Positions 1-7,950 of a stretch of 64,000 nucleotides of DNA are shown here, in pieces (position 1 is the first letter of the stretch; every line of letters starts with the position of its first letter). The stretch comes from Cystobacter fuscus. Lineage in GTDB: Bacteria > Myxococcota > Myxococcia > Myxococcales > Myxococcaceae. Position numbers and translations under genes: made by a program. The notes beneath the pieces were generated by a model that was given only the letters and a program-made list of their open reading frames with translations, was not told the origin of the DNA and did not search any database. Location: NCBI RefSeq assembly GCF_002305875.1, contig NZ_CP022098.1, forward strand, positions 7,316,001 through 7,380,000, in the 5' to 3' direction.

Positions 1-1316
1 ATCTGAACGACTTCGGCATCGCGAACATGGCGCGCGTGCTCGCCGCGGACGCGAGCCACCCGCGCCACCAGGAGTTCGTCGAGAACGCGGAGTACTTCCT
101 CGATCGCTCGCAGCAGTACGTGAACCTGTTCGATCCGTCGATCCAGTTCTTCCAGGGCAGGACGGCGAGTGGCGCCTTCACGAGTCCAGCGGCGAACTAC
201 GATCCGCGCGTCTGGGGCAACGACTACACCGAGACCAACGGCTGGAACATGGCCTTCGACGCGCCGTACGACGGCCTCGGCCTCGCGGCCCTGTATGGCG
301 GCAGGGCCGGGCTCGCCACGAAGCTCGACCAGTTCTTCGCCACGCCGGAGACCGCGAGCTTCGGCGGAGGCTACGGTGGGGTGATCCACGAGATGGTCGA
401 GGCGCGCGACGTGCGCATGGGGCAGCTCGGCCTGAGCAACCAACCCTCGTTCCACATCCCGTACATGTACACCCACGCCGGTCAGCCGGCGAAGACGCAG
501 GAGAAGGTCCGCGACGCGCTCGCGCGCCTCTTCGTCGGAAGCAACATCGGCCAGGGCTATCTCGGCGATGAGGACAACGGCGCGATGTCGGCGTGGCACC
601 TCTTCAGCGCGCTCGGCTTCTACCCGCTCGGCGTGGGCAGCGAGAACTACGTCATCGGCTCACCGCTCTTCACCCAGGCCGTCGTCCACCTCGAGAACGG
701 CCACGACATCACCATCAACGCGCCGAACAACGGCCCGAAGAACGTCTACGTGCAGGCGCTGCGGGTCAACGGGCAGGCGCAGACGAAGACCTACCTGACG
801 CACGAGCAGCTCTCCGCCGGAGCCACGCTCGACTTCGACATGGGCCCCGCCCCCTCCACGTGGGGCACCGGTGCCGAGGACGCGCCGCCCTCGATCACCA
901 CCGATGGCAACGTCCCGAATCCGCTGCGCGACACCGCGACGGGTGGCGTGGCCACGTCGAGCGATGGCACGGACGCCAGCAAGCTCTTCGATGACACCTC
1001 GGCCACGAGCGTGAGCTTCACCGCGGCGGATCCCGTGCTGGACTACCAGTTCGCCTCGGGCGGGCGGCAGGTCACCTTCTACACGCTGACGTCGGGCACC
1101 GGCACGGTCGACCCGACCGGCTGGACGCTGAGCGGCTCGAACGACGGAGAGAACTTCACGACCCTCGACCAGCGCAGCGCCCAGACGTTCCGCTGGCGCA
1201 CGCAGACGCGCGCCTTCCGGGTCGCCACCCCGGGCAGCTACACGTACTACCGCCTCGAGCTGACCGGCGCGGAGGGCGTGTCGCTCGCCGAGGTCGAGCT
1301 GCTCGCCAGACCCTGA
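1..1316 (+). CDS. GH92 family alpha-mannosidase, 3' part, with C-terminal discoidin-like domain
   Basis: The reading frame is open from the window edge, so the N-terminal half of the protein is missing. The visible part matches the catalytic (alpha/alpha)6 domain of glycoside hydrolase family 92, exo-acting alpha-mannosidases that are normally exported. The family hallmark GDEDNGAMSAW lies about 180 residues after the first visible Met and supplies catalytic acidic residues. It is followed by the usual LGFYPL and IGSPLF segments. The last ~130 residues form a separate beta-rich domain that resembles F5/8 type C (discoidin) carbohydrate-binding modules, with GWTLSGSNDGENF and a final SLAEVELL strand. 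A substrate such as alpha-1,2-linked mannan is a family-level inference. A strong hairpin follows the stop codon. Confidence 0.9.
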   Translation, partial: LNDFGIANMARVLAADASHPRHQEFVENAEYFLDRSQQYVNLFDPSIQFFQGRTASGAFTSPAANYDPRVWGNDYTETNGWNMAFDAPYDGLGLAALYGGRAGLATKLDQFFATPETASFGGGYGGVIHEMVEARDVRMGQLGLSNQPSFHIPYMYTHAGQPAKTQEKVRDALARLFVGSNIGQGYLGDEDNGAMSAWHLFSALGFYPLGVGSENYVIGSPLFTQAVVHLENGHDITINAPNNGPKNVYVQALRVNGQAQTKTYLTHEQLSAGATLDFDMGPAPSTWGTGAEDAPPSITTDGNVPNPLRDTATGGVATSSDGTDASKLFDDTSATSVSFTAADPVLDYQFASGGRQVTFYTLTSGTGTVDPTGWTLSGSNDGENFTTLDQRSAQTFRWRTQTRAFRVATPGSYTYYRLELTGAEGVSLAEVELLARP

Positions 1317-1331
1317 GGAACTTCCGTCCGA

Positions 1332-1389
1332 GGGATGACTCCGCCTCATTGTGTTCGACACCGTCGAGCGCGATGAGGCGGAGCGTCCC
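1332..1389 (+). terminator. Probable intrinsic terminator after the GH92 gene
   Basis: An 11-bp perfect inverted repeat, CTCCGCCTCAT (1339-1349) and ATGAGGCGGAG (1373-1383), has outer GGGA/TCCC arms and an inner TCGA/TCGA pairing. It starts 16 nt after the stop codon. There is no T-run, which is common in high-GC genomes. Confidence 0.6.
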
Positions 1390-1435
1390 ACCCCTTCCAT
1401 CCACGCTCGTCCTCTCGGCCCGACAACCGCCGCAC

Positions 1436-1502
1436 ATGTACACAACCGTGTACATCGCTGGACACAACCCGGTCGTCGTCATAAGTAAACCACCGTGTAC
1501 AT
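1436..1502 (+). promoter_or_regulatory. Palindromic operator of the adjacent TetR regulator
   Basis: ATGTACAC (1436-1443), AACC, GTGTACAT (1448-1455) is a perfect 8-bp inverted repeat with a 4-bp spacer. The half-site GTGTACAT recurs at 1495-1502 and overlaps the start codon region of the TetR gene. A symmetric site just upstream plus a half-site on the start is the usual arrangement for autorepression by a TetR dimer. That role is inferred. Confidence 0.7.
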
Positions 1503-2082
1503 GCCCCGAGCCCCCGAGCCCAAGAAGCCGACGCGCCAGCGCGATGCCGAGCGCACGCGCACCGCGATCCTCGATGCCGCGCAGACGCTGTTCGCCACGC
1601 GAGGCTTCGCCAACACCGGGGTGCGCGAGGTGGCGGAGCTGGCGGGGGTGAATTCAGCGCTCGTCGGCCGCTACTTCGGCTCGAAGGAAGGGCTGTTCCG
1701 GGCGACGTTGGATCGGGCGCTCGACCTGTCCCCGCTGCTGCATGGAGATCGGCGCCGCTTCGGCGTGGACGTGGTGGCGATCTTCTTCGACACGCAGGAG
1801 CTGCCGAGCCCGATGGCGATGATGATCCTCTCGGCGGCGGACCCCGAGGCACACGCGGCGAGCGTCGAGCTGCTGCAGGCGAAGGTGATCGTGCCGTTGG
1901 CCAGGTGGATGGGGCCACCGGACGGAGAGGAGCGCGCGGCGCGGCTCAACATCCTCTGGGGCGGCTTCCTCACCAGTTGGAAGCTGCTGCCCATCCAGCC
2001 GCTCGCCAAGGCGCGCATCGCCTCCACCCGCCGCTGGCTGGAGGCCATGACCCAGGCGATCGTCGACGAAGGCCCGGCCTGA
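1501..2082 (+). CDS. TetR family transcriptional regulator
   Basis: A 193-residue protein of normal TetR length. Residues ~10-65 are the DNA-binding domain, with [19 protein letters not shown] followed by the recognition-helix region [18 protein letters not shown]. The C-terminal ligand and dimer domain is helical and not informative about the ligand. The start could be GTG 1495 or ATG 1501. Neither has a good ribosome binding site, and ATG 1501 was chosen. A perfect palindrome 45 bp upstream and a repeated half-site over the start point to autoregulation. The gene is isolated: GH92 upstream is separated by a terminator, and the downstream gene is convergent, so its target may be only itself or a distant operon. 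Confidence 0.88.
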   Translation: MPRAPEPKKPTRQRDAERTRTAILDAAQTLFATRGFANTGVREVAELAGVNSALVGRYFGSKEGLFRATLDRALDLSPLLHGDRRRFGVDVVAIFFDTQELPSPMAMMILSAADPEAHAASVELLQAKVIVPLARWMGPPDGEERAARLNILWGGFLTSWKLLPIQPLAKARIASTRRWLEAMTQAIVDEGPA

Positions 2083-2091
2083 GTGCGGTCT

Positions 2092-2757
2092 TCACGAGCC
2101 CCCCTGCCTGGCGCGGTACTCGAACAGGGCCGCGGGGGGTTGGATGCCCTCGCGAAGCTCCGGAGCAGGCTCGGGTGGAAGGGCCAGGAGGCGCAGCGGG
2201 AGCACCCCCGCCCAACACTCCAGCGGTAGATCCTCGACATCGTCGCGAGGCGGTCCGGTACGAACCTTCGCCGAGGCCTCGTCCAGGGGCAGCCGCAGCA
2301 CGGACGTCGCCTTGAGCTCCTGGGCGTTGGGCGGACGCACCTCGGCCCAGCGGCCGCGCAGGGCGTGATCCGTGATGGCCTCGAGCGCCCGCGTCTTCTC
2401 CTCGCCGTCCGTCACCAGCGCCGCCGTGCCGAGCACCACCACGGAGCGGTAGTTCGCACTGTGGTGGAACGCGGAGCGCGCGAGGACGAGGCCATCCAGC
2501 AACGTCACCGTGAGGCAGACCGGTACGCCCTGGGCGAGTTGCCGGGCCAGCCGGCTCACCGAGGCGCCATGAAGGTACAGGTGCCGTCCGATGCGGCCGT
2601 AGACCATGGGAAGGACATACGGCTGGCCCTCCACCGCCACCCCCACGTGGGCCACCAGGCCCTCATCGAGGATGGAGTGGATGACGGCCTCCTCGTAGGA
2701 GGCGCGCTGCGGGAGCCGGCGGACGGTGCCACGTTCACTGGGGGGAGATGTGTTCAT
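2092..2757 (-). CDS. Pyridoxamine 5'-phosphate oxidase-like FMN-binding protein
   Basis: A 221-residue protein of the PNPOx-like split-barrel family (Pyridox_ox_2 type). It starts with a helical segment (RASYEEAVIHSILDEGLVAHVG), followed by barrel strands and the FMN-contacting stretch containing FHHSANYRSVVVLGTA. Members bind FMN or a related flavin; the substrate of this subfamily is generally unknown. The start ATG at 2757 was chosen because the longer frame runs into the divergent regulator gene. The gene is transcribed away from a MocR-type regulator across a short shared promoter that contains a 12-bp inverted repeat, a common pairing. Regulation of this gene by the MocR protein is therefore likely (inference). 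Confidence 0.82.
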   Translation of the reverse strand: MNTSPPSERGTVRRLPQRASYEEAVIHSILDEGLVAHVGVAVEGQPYVLPMVYGRIGRHLYLHGASVSRLARQLAQGVPVCLTVTLLDGLVLARSAFHHSANYRSVVVLGTAALVTDGEEKTRALEAITDHALRGRWAEVRPPNAQELKATSVLRLPLDEASAKVRTGPPRDDVEDLPLECWAGVLPLRLLALPPEPAPELREGIQPPAALFEYRARQGGS

Positions 2758-2777
2758 GCGCCTGTTCATCACTCCAA

Positions 2778-2824
2778 ACTGGTCCGTCCAACAGGCCCAG
2801 TTCCTCCAATTCGGATGGACCAGT
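2778..2824. promoter_or_regulatory. Inverted repeat in the divergent PNPOx/MocR promoter
   Basis: ACTGGTCCGTCC (2778-2789) and GGATGGACCAGT (2813-2824) pair at 11 of 12 positions across a 23-bp spacer. The repeat lies between the two divergent start codons and fits a MocR-type operator. No promoter elements were identified with confidence. Confidence 0.6.
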
Positions 2825-2852
2825 GCCCGCCGCATGGAACAGGATCTCCTCC

Positions 2853-4322
2853 ATGAAGGGCTGGGACCTGACACTCGACCTCCATGCGCCGTCGCCGACC
2901 CCCCTCTTCGTGCGCATCGCCCGCGCGCTGGAGGAGGACATCCGCCGCGGCCGGCTCCCGCCCGGCGCGCCGCTGCCCGGGAGCCGGACCCTCGCGAAGT
3001 CCCTGGGCGTGCACCGCAACACGGTGCTCGCCGCCTACCAGGAGCTGGCAACGCAGGGCTGGGTCACCACCACGGCGGCACGGGCCACCTCCGTTTCACC
3101 CACGCTGCCGGACGTGCCCGCCCGCTCCACCACCGGCGTCCCCCGCTCGGCCATGCCCTCTCGGGTGGGTTTCTCCCTCCCCGCCGCCTCCCCCCTTCGC
3201 CGTGAGCGCCTCGAGTCACCGCGCGGCGCGCTCGTCATGGCGGGAGGCGAGCCCGATGTCCGACTCCTCCCCTCCTCCGCCCTCGCGCGCGCCTATCGCC
3301 GGGCGTTGAAGCTCGGTGGCAAGCGGCTGCTCGGCTACGGCGACGCGCGCGGCCACCCCCGCCTGCGCGCCGCGCTCGCCGAGATGCTCTCCTCCCTTCG
3401 AGGGCTCGCCGTCCACGCGGACGAGCTCGTCATCACCCGGGGCAGTCAGGGGGCGTTGGATCTGGTGGCTCGCACCCTCTTGCGCCCCGGGGACACCGTG
3501 GCGGTGGAGGCCATTGGCTACCGTCCCGCCTGGCACGCGCTCCAGCTCGCCGGAGCCCGCCTCGCGCCCATCCCGGTGGATGGCGAGGGACTGCGCGTGG
3601 AGGCACTCGAGACGCTCTCCCGGCGCACGCCAGTGCGCGCGGTGTACCTCACGCCCCACCACCACTACCCCACCACCGTGACCCTCTCCCCGGCGCGGCG
3701 GCTCGCGTTGATGGCGTGGGCGCGCACCCACCGCGTGGCCCTCATCGAGGACGATTACGATCACGAGTTCCACTACGACGGCCACCCCGTGCTGCCACTG
3801 GCGAGCGCGGATCGGGACGGGCTGGTGCTGTACGTGGGAACGCTGTCCAAGGTGCTGGCGCCCGGTTTGCGCCTGGGTTTCCTCGCCGCGCCACGCCCCT
3901 TCCTGGAGCACGCCCTCGGGGTGCGCGAGGCGGTGGACCGGCAGGGGGACTTCGCCGTGGAGCTGGCCGTGGCCGAGTTGTTGGAGGAAGGCGAGGTGCA
4001 GCGCCACGTGCGCAAGCTACGCGGCGTCTACCGAGACCGGCGCGATGCCCTGGTGGAGGCGCTCGAGCGGGAGCTGGCGGGGGCGCTCACCGTCTCGCCA
4101 CCCGCGGGGGGAATGGCCCTGTGGGCACGGTGTGCGCCGGACGTGGAGGCCGATGCCTGGGCCCGCGCGGGACGGGAGGAAGGCGTGATCTTCACCCCGG
4201 GGAGCACCTACAGCTTCGACGGGCGTCCCGTGCCCGCCGTGCGGCTGGGCTTCGCGGCCCTGAAGGAGTCCGAGCTCGTGGAGGCCGTGCGGCGCATGGT
4301 GCGCGCGAGGAAGCGCCCGTGA
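2853..4322 (+). CDS. MocR/PdxR-type regulator (GntR HTH fused to a PLP aminotransferase-like domain)
   Basis: A 489-residue protein with the two-domain MocR layout. Residues ~10-75 are a GntR winged helix (PLFVRIARALEEDIRRG, then LAKSLGVHRNTVLAAYQEL). After a variable linker, residues ~115-485 form a fold-type I aminotransferase domain. The PLP lysine is in GTLSKVLAPGLRLGF (Lys ~333) and the pyridine-binding Asp in IEDDYDHEF (~301), so PLP binding looks intact. The reading frame extends upstream into the promoter, and ATG 2853 gives normal family length. MocR proteins usually sense PLP or an amine-PLP adduct; which one applies here is not visible. It is divergent from a PNPOx-like gene and ends 15 bp before a convergent gene. 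Confidence 0.9.
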   Translation: MKGWDLTLDLHAPSPTPLFVRIARALEEDIRRGRLPPGAPLPGSRTLAKSLGVHRNTVLAAYQELATQGWVTTTAARATSVSPTLPDVPARSTTGVPRSAMPSRVGFSLPAASPLRRERLESPRGALVMAGGEPDVRLLPSSALARAYRRALKLGGKRLLGYGDARGHPRLRAALAEMLSSLRGLAVHADELVITRGSQGALDLVARTLLRPGDTVAVEAIGYRPAWHALQLAGARLAPIPVDGEGLRVEALETLSRRTPVRAVYLTPHHHYPTTVTLSPARRLALMAWARTHRVALIEDDYDHEFHYDGHPVLPLASADRDGLVLYVGTLSKVLAPGLRLGFLAAPRPFLEHALGVREAVDRQGDFAVELAVAELLEEGEVQRHVRKLRGVYRDRRDALVEALERELAGALTVSPPAGGMALWARCAPDVEADAWARAGREEGVIFTPGSTYSFDGRPVPAVRLGFAALKESELVEAVRRMVRARKRP

Positions 4323-4337
4323 GGAGATTGTCCGTGT

Positions 4338-5651
4338 TCACGCTCGGCCGCGCGGGCCGGAGACGAGCCGACGCAAATCGCCCGTGAGGCCACGCGCCAA
4401 GGCCCCGAGAAGAACGCCCGGCGGGGCCCACCCCTCCGGGTTGATCCGACGCGCGAGCAGGAGCGAGAAGCGCCGCATGTACTCGCTGTCGGTCATCGTC
4501 CACCGGAGCACGCTCCGGGCCGCCCAGGGAGGAAGCTCGGTGTAGATCTCCCGCTTCACCCGATCGAGCGTGGCGTGGAACATGGCGCGGGTGGCCGAGA
4601 GCGCCTCCTGTTCGTAGCGCTCGATGGCTCGTTCCCAGCTCAGGGCGCCCTGCTTCCAGTCGACCAGCGCGGCCGCGAGCAGCTTGCTCTCGAGCAGGGC
4701 GTCATAGATGCCCTGCGCGTCGATGGAGTCTTTCTGGTGGAAGGCGTCACCGACGAGCGCCCAGCCGGGGCCGCCCGCCTGACGGTAGAGGTTTCCCATC
4801 CGTTTGATACCGCGGATGGAAGACACCTGGGTGGCGTGGGCCAGGCGCCGCCAGATCGCGGGATAGCGGCGGAGACCCTCGAGGTAATAGGCCTGGGCAT
4901 CACCGGACACCTTGAAGCGGTCCGAGCGCCCCTGGAAGACGACGCCGGCACGGCCCTGGGTGGTCGGCATGACGATCATGCAGAACCCGTCCCCCGCGGT
5001 GTGGATCTGGATGCCGGTGGGCTCCGCGTCGTAGGGCGCGAATCCGGACCAATAGGCATACAGCGCCGAGGTATCGACATCCGTGCGCTGCTCGGTGACG
5101 CGCGCACCGGCCTGGCGTGCGACCAGGCTGTAGCGCCCATCGGCGCCGATGACACAGCGGCCCTCGACCACCTGCTCCCCGCCATCCTCGAGGCGGAGAT
5201 TGACCCCGGAGACGCGCCCGGAGGTGTCGCGCTCGAGCGCGAGGACGTGGGCACCCTCGAGCCGTGTGACGGAGTCGAAACGGGAGAGATGGTTCCAAAG
5301 GCAGCCATCGAGGCGTTCACGATCGACGGTGTAGATGTAATCGCGGCCCCCCACCTCGGAGACGGTGTAGTGGGCGCGGAAGTAGTCCTTGTACTCGACG
5401 AAGAAGTGGCGCAGGCGCGGCGCGTCGTGTGCGTACTCGGACTCGGGGACCGCGAGCTCGTCGAGCAGGCTCATGGAGCTGTTCATGAGGAACGGCACCG
5501 AGACGGGCGGCGCGCTGGGGAAGTTCGCCCGATCGATGATCAGGACGCGCATGCCCTGGCGGCCCAGACGCATGGCGAGGCTGGCTCCCGCGGGTCGTCC
5601 GCCGACGATGATGGCGTCGTAGGTCTCTGGGGTGGGTCGCGTGGTGCTCAT
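4338..5651 (-). CDS. FAD-dependent oxidoreductase (geranylgeranyl reductase / PHBH-like family)
   Basis: A 437-residue flavoprotein. Its N-terminal Rossmann motif IIVGGRPAG..LAMRLGRQG..VLIIDR binds the ADP of FAD. Mid-protein it has the conserved DG motif in VIGADGRYSLVARQAG, and around residue 300 the GD motif ALVGDAFHQKDSIDAQG. This is the layout of the p-hydroxybenzoate-hydroxylase-like superfamily that includes geranylgeranyl reductases, monooxygenases and flavin halogenases. The halogenase WxWxIP motif was not seen. The ATG at 5651 is preceded by AGGAG at ideal spacing; the 24-nt longer frame was not used. The substrate is unknown. A tailoring role for the nearby lipopeptide is possible but unsupported, because a decayed toxin patch lies between them. 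Confidence 0.8.
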   Translation of the reverse strand: MSTTRPTPETYDAIIVGGRPAGASLAMRLGRQGMRVLIIDRANFPSAPPVSVPFLMNSSMSLLDELAVPESEYAHDAPRLRHFFVEYKDYFRAHYTVSEVGGRDYIYTVDRERLDGCLWNHLSRFDSVTRLEGAHVLALERDTSGRVSGVNLRLEDGGEQVVEGRCVIGADGRYSLVARQAGARVTEQRTDVDTSALYAYWSGFAPYDAEPTGIQIHTAGDGFCMIVMPTTQGRAGVVFQGRSDRFKVSGDAQAYYLEGLRRYPAIWRRLAHATQVSSIRGIKRMGNLYRQAGGPGWALVGDAFHQKDSIDAQGIYDALLESKLLAAALVDWKQGALSWERAIERYEQEALSATRAMFHATLDRVKREIYTELPPWAARSVLRWTMTDSEYMRRFSLLLARRINPEGWAPPGVLLGALARGLTGDLRRLVSGPRGRA

Positions 5652-5847
5652 GGAGTCTCCTGGTGAGCCGAGCATGGGTTCGCGCGACCTGGGCTGTCAA
5701 AGCGATCCGCGCGGCACGGTGCGCCAGCCATGCAGGCCGGGGAGCTCTCATGGCCCGTGCGTGCCACGTCACCTCCCCTTCCCGAGTTCCTTCCTTGCCA
5801 CGACCCCAGGCGCTACGCTCGCCTCGGTCCAAAGGGCCTCGACTCCC

Positions 5848-6582
5848 TCGAAGGAGGAGCTGGACGAGGCAACTGCTCGCCGGCTGGAAAAGAGGGGTTA
5901 CGCCACTCAACTGCTTCTGGATGGAGGATTGCGTGGTCGCAACGGTTACCAACTCTGGTACCAAGCCCGCCTTCCCTGGCGTATCCCCTCGCCAGACTCC
6001 GTGAGCCTCCTCACCGCGACGCTCCCCACCGAGTACCTGGAGTTGCATGGCCCCATGAGGGTGCGCGAACTAGCCCTGGACATGGCGTCTCAGCTTCGAT
6101 TCGCCTCGGGTCACGTGGGCCTTGCTCTCCACTTCTACTGGATGCTGAGTGCCATGGACGAACCCCTCCGCGCCGAACTCGCCCGATACCCGGGGATTGA
6201 TCTGCGCACGGCCTGGCTTCCTCCGACGCGTCTCGGCACCCGAGTCGATGGCGTCCATTGGCTCAATTTCCTCGCACAGCCCGTGCTCGGCCAGCTCGGT
6301 GGAACCACAGCCCTTCGTTCCCGTATCCTTGCACCGGAAACGACCGTGCACGAACTCGATGGGGAGCGCGTCATTGTCTCTCTGGGAGAGAGCCCCGAGG
6401 CGGGAGACCTGTCCACCGGACAGACCCTTCCCGCGTATCGAGAGTTCGCACGACTGCTGGAGCCCTGGCTCGAGCCTCTGCGCATATCGGAGCAGTCCTG
6501 GTCCGGCGAGCCACCTCGCTACTCCGATATGCGTTTCACCGAGAACGAGGCACGGTGCTGGTGGAGACGATTCCTCGATTGA
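5848..6582 (+). pseudogene. 5'-truncated DUF3396 (type VI immunity-like) gene
   Basis: About 245 codons match the C-terminal two-thirds of the DUF3396 proteins that myxobacteria carry in many copies beside polymorphic toxins. Examples are LPTEYLELHGPMRVRELAL, TRVDGVHWLNFLAQPVLGQLGG, GDLSTGQTLPAYREFARLLEPWL and a final WWRRFLD. The first ~100 residues of the family are absent. The frame stays open upstream, but that part has no family resemblance and overlaps the start of the opposite-strand flavoprotein gene, and no credible start with a ribosome binding site was found. It is read as a decaying immunity gene whose 5' end was lost by recombination. Family assignment is from recall of family consensus, not a search. 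Confidence 0.65.
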
Positions 6583-6735
6583 TGCGGCCGTCCCCCCGTT
6601 GCTCGAATGGTGGGACCCCGCCACCTTCCAAACACGAGTCCTTTGACACCTTCTCGTTGGACAGCCAACCCACTGTGTCCCTCCCATCACTGGCCAACCC
6701 AGTGACTTGACGGGCGCACCCGTCCTTCCGTGTAA

Positions 6736-6879
6736 TTTCGGCGGCTTCAGGATGCAGTCAAGGGCTGCGAAACCACGGCCCAGTGCCGGACGGCTCTCAC
6801 TCGGGAATTGCAGAAGCTGGCCGAGCAACTCCGAAAGGAAGGCTCCAGGCTCAACAAGCTCGTCACCCGGAGCGAGTGA
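6736..6879 (+). pseudogene. 3'-terminal remnant of an AHH-type polymorphic toxin gene
   Basis: After an in-frame TAA at 6733, the frame reads FRRLQDAVKGCETTAQCRTA and ends in RLNKLVTRSE then stop. This resembles the last ~45 residues of AHH-domain nuclease toxins of myxobacteria, which end in a GC...QCR...L...LNKLVT pattern after the catalytic AHH/HH core. The core itself is absent. The remnant ends 15 nt before the start of an Imm11-type gene, the usual toxin-then-immunity order. The assignment rests on remembered family pattern only. Confidence 0.45.
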
Positions 6880-6894
6880 GGTTAGGAGAGGAAC

Positions 6895-7836
6895 ATGGCG
6901 AAGAGGTACTTCGAGCTGGACGAGGACATGAGTAGCGAGGAAGTGCTTTATTGGACCCCTGAAGATGACCGTCCCGACAAGCTTGGGCAATACCGGGCCG
7001 TTTACGGCATGCGCATCGACACCTCCAAGGTAGGCGATGCCAGGATCTTCCGAACCAAGGGGTATCCCAGAGCCCTTCTCGTCGCCGAGGAAGTGAAGGA
7101 GGCACTCGAGCGCACCGGCGCTACGGGCCTGAAGTTCACGGAAGTCACCGGCCCCAGCCCTATCAGCGATGAGGAGCGTGCCTACAAGCGCAGGTGTAAC
7201 GAGCTTCTGGACCCACCCCCTGCCGCCCGACGCGCAGCGTGGAAGTCATTCGGCAAGCTGGACGAGCTGGCCGTCGCCCCACGGGCCATCTGCTACGAAT
7301 GGCCGGGTCACCGGCAGGATTGGGCCATCATCCACCGGGAAGCAGGGCGTCTCCTCCTCGTCTCCGAGGGCCTCTCGGATCCCTTCATCTCGCGTCTGGA
7401 GCCCTCCGTAGGATTTGGTCTGGAGCTCGCCCTGGAGACAGAACAGACGGAGCTTCCCCTCGATGCCATCGAGGGAAGTTGGCCCTACATTCTGCTGGAG
7501 CGAGTCGCCAAGGAACTGGTGGCGCAGGAGAACGTGCGAGAGAGGGCCGAGGCGGGTCTCCTTGCACTGGAGGTGGCGGCGACGGGCATGCCCGCGACCC
7601 TCGTTTCCACTGAGGGTCGCGTGGGGGTGCTGCTCGGCTTGGAGTCGGGCACACTCCCAAAGCATTTTCCCACACCGTTCGGCGACGTGCGGCTCGTCAC
7701 CGTCAAGGCCCTGCTGCCTGCGGAACTGGAATACGTGTTGAAGCGTGGCACGGAGGGCATGGACGAGCTGGCGCGGCGCTTCGCGAAAACCGGGGAGGAA
7801 CATGTCTCCCGCGCCAGTCGGCAAGCGGTGGTGTAG
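6895..7836 (+). CDS. Imm11-type immunity segment fused to a SUFU (suppressor of fused) domain
   Basis: A 313-residue protein with a strong ribosome binding site (TTAGGAGAGG) before ATG 6895. Residues ~1-85 match the C-terminal half of Imm11 immunity proteins (YWTPEDDRPDKLGQYRAVYG, then RIDTSKVGDARIFRT, then GLKFTEV). The expected N-terminal ~100 residues are reduced to MAKRYFELDEDMSSEEV, as if by internal deletion. Residues ~100-300 resemble the SUFU domain, common in bacterial immunity proteins against polymorphic toxins, with WKSFGKLDELAV, DWAIIHREAGRLLLVSEGLSDPF and FGLELALET. It directly follows a toxin-tail remnant, so a cytoplasmic immunity role is likely by context. The fusion may be natural or the result of deletion between neighbouring immunity genes. 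Confidence 0.65.
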   Translation: MAKRYFELDEDMSSEEVLYWTPEDDRPDKLGQYRAVYGMRIDTSKVGDARIFRTKGYPRALLVAEEVKEALERTGATGLKFTEVTGPSPISDEERAYKRRCNELLDPPPAARRAAWKSFGKLDELAVAPRAICYEWPGHRQDWAIIHREAGRLLLVSEGLSDPFISRLEPSVGFGLELALETEQTELPLDAIEGSWPYILLERVAKELVAQENVRERAEAGLLALEVAATGMPATLVSTEGRVGVLLGLESGTLPKHFPTPFGDVRLVTVKALLPAELEYVLKRGTEGMDELARRFAKTGEEHVSRASRQAVV

Positions 7837-7913
7837 TCGGTAAACCGTGAGTAGATGGATTCTTACTCTCAAGGAAGTGATACCACTAAAAACAGCCAAG
7901 TCCCCTGAAATCG

Positions 7914-7949
7914 AAGGCACGGCGCTGGTCGAGACGATTCCTCGACTGA
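7914..7949 (+). repeat. Second copy of the DUF3396 3' tail (36 nt)
   Basis: This 36-nt stretch, ending in a TGA stop, is a near-copy of the end of the truncated DUF3396 gene at 6548-6582. The shared core is GAGACGATTCCTCGA. It looks like all that is left of a second, tandem DUF3396 gene downstream of the Imm11-SUFU gene. Confidence 0.6.
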
Positions 7950-7950
7950 A

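Noticed and set aside
4338-5651. Flavin-dependent halogenase for the lipopeptide
   Set aside because: The WxWxIP motif was not found, and an unrelated decayed cassette separates the gene from the synthetase. It was kept as a general FAD oxidoreductase.
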